Positions 3,837-6,581 of a stretch of 6,581 bases of DNA are shown piece by piece. Positions within the stretch are counted from its first letter, which is position 1. Every line of letters begins with the position of its first letter. Source of the stretch: Geobacter sp. (GTDB taxonomy: Bacteria; Desulfobacterota; Desulfuromonadia; Geobacterales; Geobacteraceae). The notes under the pieces were generated by a model. That model did no database searches, was not told the DNA's origin, and worked only from the letters and a program-made list of their open reading frames with translations. Both the position numbers and the translations under genes were made by a program. Where the stretch lies: NCBI GenBank assembly GCA_003857395.1, contig RPRC01000290.1, positions 1 to 6,581 on the forward strand, read 5' to 3'.

Positions 3837-5324
3837 ATGTCGAGCGTTCTGTCGCCGTGGGAGAGAAGAAATGAATATTACAGTAACATTAGGCTAGGCA
3901 AAGACGTTCACAATCAAGTCAGGATATTAAGTGAGAGATCAAGGGAAGCAATAGAAGTACAGCTAGAAACAGCAAGTGCTATAGTCGGAGGCCAAGACAA
4001 AATCTACGATGCTATCACTGATATTGGGTATAGCATCGATGCTGTCGCACAGGGTATGGATAAACTTGGTGCCGCATTCGAATGGGGAATTTCGAACGTC
4101 ATCTGGCAAATTGAACAAAGCAGGGAAGTTTTAGTTAGCATTTTGGCGGTATTGCAAGCCCCCCTAGATACACAGGCGAAAGAGAGAAAGAAGAGAGCGA
4201 TTGATGCATATTCTTATAAATGGATAGACGAAGCTGAAGAAGAATTTTTAGAATCTGAGCGATTGAACAAATTTGATTTTTCCATACACATTAGCCTTGG
4301 AATGTTGTATCTTTTTGATAAAAAAGACGAAGATAAAGCTCTAGAATATTTTGATAAAGCTGTAAAATATGCCAGACCTAAGTCAAATTATTATACTAGC
4401 TATGGGCTACTTCATAAGGGAGTAATTAAATTCCAAAAAGGATTAGTTGCTGAAGCTATTGAATGCACTGAAGAGTCTATAGATCTGTCACCGGATTTTT
4501 CTGAAGCCCAATATCAGAATGCGCAATACAATGCATCATACGGCAATACAGACAAAGCAATACGAAGCCTTAAGACCGCAATACAGCTAGATCAGAATTT
4601 TTCTATAAAGGTATGTAATGACACTTTATTCGACAACATGCGTCCCAATGTCTTACAACTATTCTCTGAGATGACAACCTCAGCTAACCTCAATAACAAA
4701 CGACTTATTTGTGAACTTTCAGAACTTGTCAACGAGCTTGGAACAGTGCTTGCCCCTGTACAAAAAGCACATGATTCCTTTAAATCTTTCTCTTTTGACA
4801 AAAAAATAAGCGAAATAGAGAGGTTCACTCTTTCCAACAAATATCTTGACTCGCAGATCGCATCTTCCTGCCTAAAGGAATTAAAAAAAGAACTCCACAA
4901 TTCCGCCACTGAATCCGAAACCTGCATCAGCACCGAGATATCTTCGATTGATTACTCGGTATCCAAGCTTAGTTCGGATCATACTCAAGCGATCAAAATC
5001 GCATCGCAAAGCAATAGAACATTGTTTAAAATGATCGGAGGTGGAATATCTATTGCCGTAGGCCTTGTTAGCTGCACAGCACTAGCTAAAAGCGCTACAG
5101 GGAGAGGCGATTATACTTCTTTATTTCCATTTATATCTCCATTTGTACTAATTGGCATCATTGTTATTGGTTTCAATATTTCTAACTCTCTTGCTTCTGC
5201 TGCTTGTAGTGAAAAATATTTTGATTCAGATGAAATAAAGGACAAAAAATCATTAATCGACAGATATAGGTGCGTTAGAGCAGAAATATCAAAAATTAAG
5301 ACAGAGAAGCTTCAGTCTGTGTAA
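3837..5324 (+). CDS. TPR-repeat protein with helical N-terminus and two C-terminal membrane helices
   Basis: The 495-residue product starts at ATG 3837, 6 nt after an AAAGGGGGG Shine-Dalgarno. Residues 1-110 are helical without a signal peptide and include FEWGISNVIWQIEQSREVLVS (81-101) and LQAPLDTQAKERKKRA. This block and the following repeats recur, as I recall, in uncharacterised bacterial TPR proteins, often from variable regions. TPR-like helix pairs span about 117-253 (AIDAYSYKWIDEAEEEFLESE; KALEYFDKAVKYARPKS; EAIECTEESIDLSPDFSEAQ; KAIRSLKTAIQLDQNF). Residues 280-395 are helical, possibly coiled-coil. Two hydrophobic helices (397-418 and 430-455) should anchor the protein in the inner membrane, followed by a charged 40-residue tail. 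TPRs bind protein partners. No enzymatic motif is seen, so it looks like a membrane scaffold or sensor. It is monocistronic, AT-rich relative to its neighbours, and preceded by a long structured leader. Confidence 0.85.
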   Translation: MSSVLSPWERRNEYYSNIRLGKDVHNQVRILSERSREAIEVQLETASAIVGGQDKIYDAITDIGYSIDAVAQGMDKLGAAFEWGISNVIWQIEQSREVLVSILAVLQAPLDTQAKERKKRAIDAYSYKWIDEAEEEFLESERLNKFDFSIHISLGMLYLFDKKDEDKALEYFDKAVKYARPKSNYYTSYGLLHKGVIKFQKGLVAEAIECTEESIDLSPDFSEAQYQNAQYNASYGNTDKAIRSLKTAIQLDQNFSIKVCNDTLFDNMRPNVLQLFSEMTTSANLNNKRLICELSELVNELGTVLAPVQKAHDSFKSFSFDKKISEIERFTLSNKYLDSQIASSCLKELKKELHNSATESETCISTEISSIDYSVSKLSSDHTQAIKIASQSNRTLFKMIGGGISIAVGLVSCTALAKSATGRGDYTSLFPFISPFVLIGIIVIGFNISNSLASAACSEKYFDSDEIKDKKSLIDRYRCVRAEISKIKTEKLQSV

Positions 5325-5695
5325 CCAAGGTTGAAAGGCGTTAGACTTTTTTTTTGAAATTAATTTCTAACCATGTAATTGAGATGTGCTGATATGCAAC
5401 CAGGTCAACTCCAGGGCCGCTAATGGGGGATCGCTATGGGGTCACCACAGAAAACGGAAAAAATCGTACGCTAAGGATTTCGTACAGACCGCAATGATCT
5501 GAATTTACTGCGTTTAACGTCAGGTAAATTTCCTTTCTCTTGTTGTACCATGCCTTGCGGGTAACCGGGGCCAGACGTAGTTCGGCGAACCATATTGGCC
5601 AAACCCCAACATTCATGCAACCAAGTATCAAATTTGAAAATAAACTCTCTTAACAGGGGTTAGGGAGCAAAGGAACGTAAAACCCAATACATCGA
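5325..5695. other. Intergenic stretch between TPR gene and dinB
   Basis: This 371-bp gap lies between the two converging genes. Near its left end are nine T residues (5347-5355) preceded by only weak pairing, plus an inverted repeat GTTAGA (5340-5345) / TCTAAC (5366-5371). Together these may terminate the TPR transcript, with low confidence. Short frames on both strands (for example 5423-5497 on + and 5434-5631 on -) have no ribosome-binding site or recognisable motif. I see no RNA gene here. Confidence 0.5.
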
Positions 5696-6581
5696 TCACT
5701 CAACATTAATCTTCCGTATACCCTCCGGCCGCCAGGCAGGCGATATGACGGTTGAGCCTTCTAGCTTTCTCTGCTGGCCGTCTTTCCCTTTCTCCATCAA
5801 TGACCCGAAAGTAACAGCAAACTCTCCGAACCGGTTGTTGACTTCATCCATGGCGTTGGTAAGGAATAGCTTTTTCCTGTCCTCCTGGAACAGCGGCAAT
5901 TGCTCACCATTATGTTGCAGGTTGGTCAACCGAACGCCCAGCATTCTCACCGATTGTGCATGCTCCGTTGAATCGTATAGCTTCACTGCGGCCCGGTATA
6001 TTTCTTCGCTCTGGTTTACATACCCGGAAAGGGTCATCTGTTTGCCAAAACTGGAAAAAAAGTCTGCATACCGAACGTAGAGATGTATCGTTTTTCCTGC
6101 CACCTGGTATCTTCTGGCCCTCCGCCCAACCATTTCAGACAGTTTCAAAAGGTTTTTAAGGACGTCCTCCCTTTTTTCTATGTCCCGATCAATAGTACTA
6201 GAATGTCCCACGGACTTTACCGGGTCAGACTCGGCCATAGGGACTACAGGTGAATCGTCGATGCCGCGTCCCATTTGGATGAGCCTGTCTCCAATAATGC
6301 CGAACTTCTTACGCAGAATATCAACGGGAAACCTGCCCAATTCGCCACAAGTATTGATGCCGAGGAGCTTTAAGTGACGTCCCATTTTTTTACCGATTCC
6401 GCAGAGGTCGGAGATCGGTGTTCTCTCAAGTAAAGCGGAGACATCATTGGGGTGGACGATGACCAGACCATCGGGTTTTATGAGGTCGCTGGCCAGTTTG
6501 GCCAGGAGTTTGTTGGGGGCGATGCCGATGGAGCAGGTGAGGTTGAAGCGATGCTTTATCCTGGACTTAAGGAGCATGGCA
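5696..6581 (-). CDS. dinB: DNA polymerase IV (DinB, Y-family), C-terminal part, cut by window edge
   Basis: DinB is an error-prone translesion DNA polymerase. The window holds the last 294 codons; the catalytic N-terminus with its metal-binding Asp and Glu residues lies beyond 6581. Positions count from the Met at 6577, which is internal because the frame stays open through Ala at 6578-6580. The conserved Y-family palm motif CSIGIAPNKLLAKLASDLIK is at 15-34, a helix-hairpin-helix thumb (ISDLCGIGKKMGRHLKLLGI) at 55-74, and the little-finger domain at about 120-222. The clamp-binding motif QLPLF is at 226-230. A tail follows with the VNNRFGEFAVTFGS and ISPAWRPEGIRKINV motifs found in DinB proteins with an extended C-terminus. 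No frameshift is seen. LexA control cannot be judged because the promoter is outside the window. Confidence 0.95.
   Translation of the reverse strand, partial: AMLLKSRIKHRFNLTCSIGIAPNKLLAKLASDLIKPDGLVIVHPNDVSALLERTPISDLCGIGKKMGRHLKLLGINTCGELGRFPVDILRKKFGIIGDRLIQMGRGIDDSPVVPMAESDPVKSVGHSSTIDRDIEKREDVLKNLLKLSEMVGRRARRYQVAGKTIHLYVRYADFFSSFGKQMTLSGYVNQSEEIYRAAVKLYDSTEHAQSVRMLGVRLTNLQHNGEQLPLFQEDRKKLFLTNAMDEVNNRFGEFAVTFGSLMEKGKDGQQRKLEGSTVISPAWRPEGIRKINVE

Noticed and set aside
5434..5631. 65-codon minus-strand frame between the TPR gene and dinB.
   Set aside because: There is no Shine-Dalgarno and no recognisable family, and its composition is like that of the surrounding non-coding DNA.

Overview
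The window looks like an accessory stretch of a Geobacter-like bacterium (Geobacterales/Desulfuromonadales). The main clue is a GEMM-I riboswitch aptamer at 167-255. It has an adenine where c-di-GMP-binding members have the ligand-contacting guanine (position 20 of the Vc2 aptamer). That change is the hallmark of the GEMM-Ib, 3',3'-cGAMP-sensing subclass known mainly from Geobacter and relatives. The taxonomic assignment is inference. Base composition varies along the window: the TPR gene at 3837-5324 is clearly AT-richer than dinB or the 2403-3197 gene, which fits a mosaic of transferred pieces.

Left part (1-923): a promoter, the GEMM-Ib aptamer, a possible antiterminator and an intrinsic terminator control a 151-residue lipoprotein gene, which ends in its own strong terminator. 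Middle (925-1988): directly after that terminator's T-tract sits the remnant of a group IIC intron. It keeps a canonical 5' end, domains I-III and a plausible 3' end, but has lost the reverse-transcriptase gene and domain V. Its inferred 3' junction abuts a 32-bp near-copy of the lipoprotein leader, followed by the C-terminal half of a Tn3-family serine resolvase.

Centre (2221-3197): a tight two-gene operon with a 4-bp overlap encodes a 61-residue basic protein and a 264-residue three-helix membrane protein with a soluble C-terminal domain. Both are of unknown function and are the best candidate here for an undescribed two-component module. From 3527 to 3836 a long structured leader carries a promoter, a 17-codon reading frame with a strong Shine-Dalgarno sequence (Met-Cys-Cys...), an overlapping intrinsic terminator and two perfect inverted repeats. 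It lies upstream of a 495-residue protein with a helical N-terminus, TPR repeats and two C-terminal membrane helices.

Right part (5325-6581): a 371-bp gap with nothing recognisable, then the 3' two thirds or more of dinB (DNA polymerase IV) on the minus strand, cut by the window edge. The layout (cGAMP-responsive lipoprotein, intron and recombinase debris, two unknown membrane-associated modules, then a translesion polymerase) is that of a variable or defence-type island. No complete known defence system can be named from the sequence.
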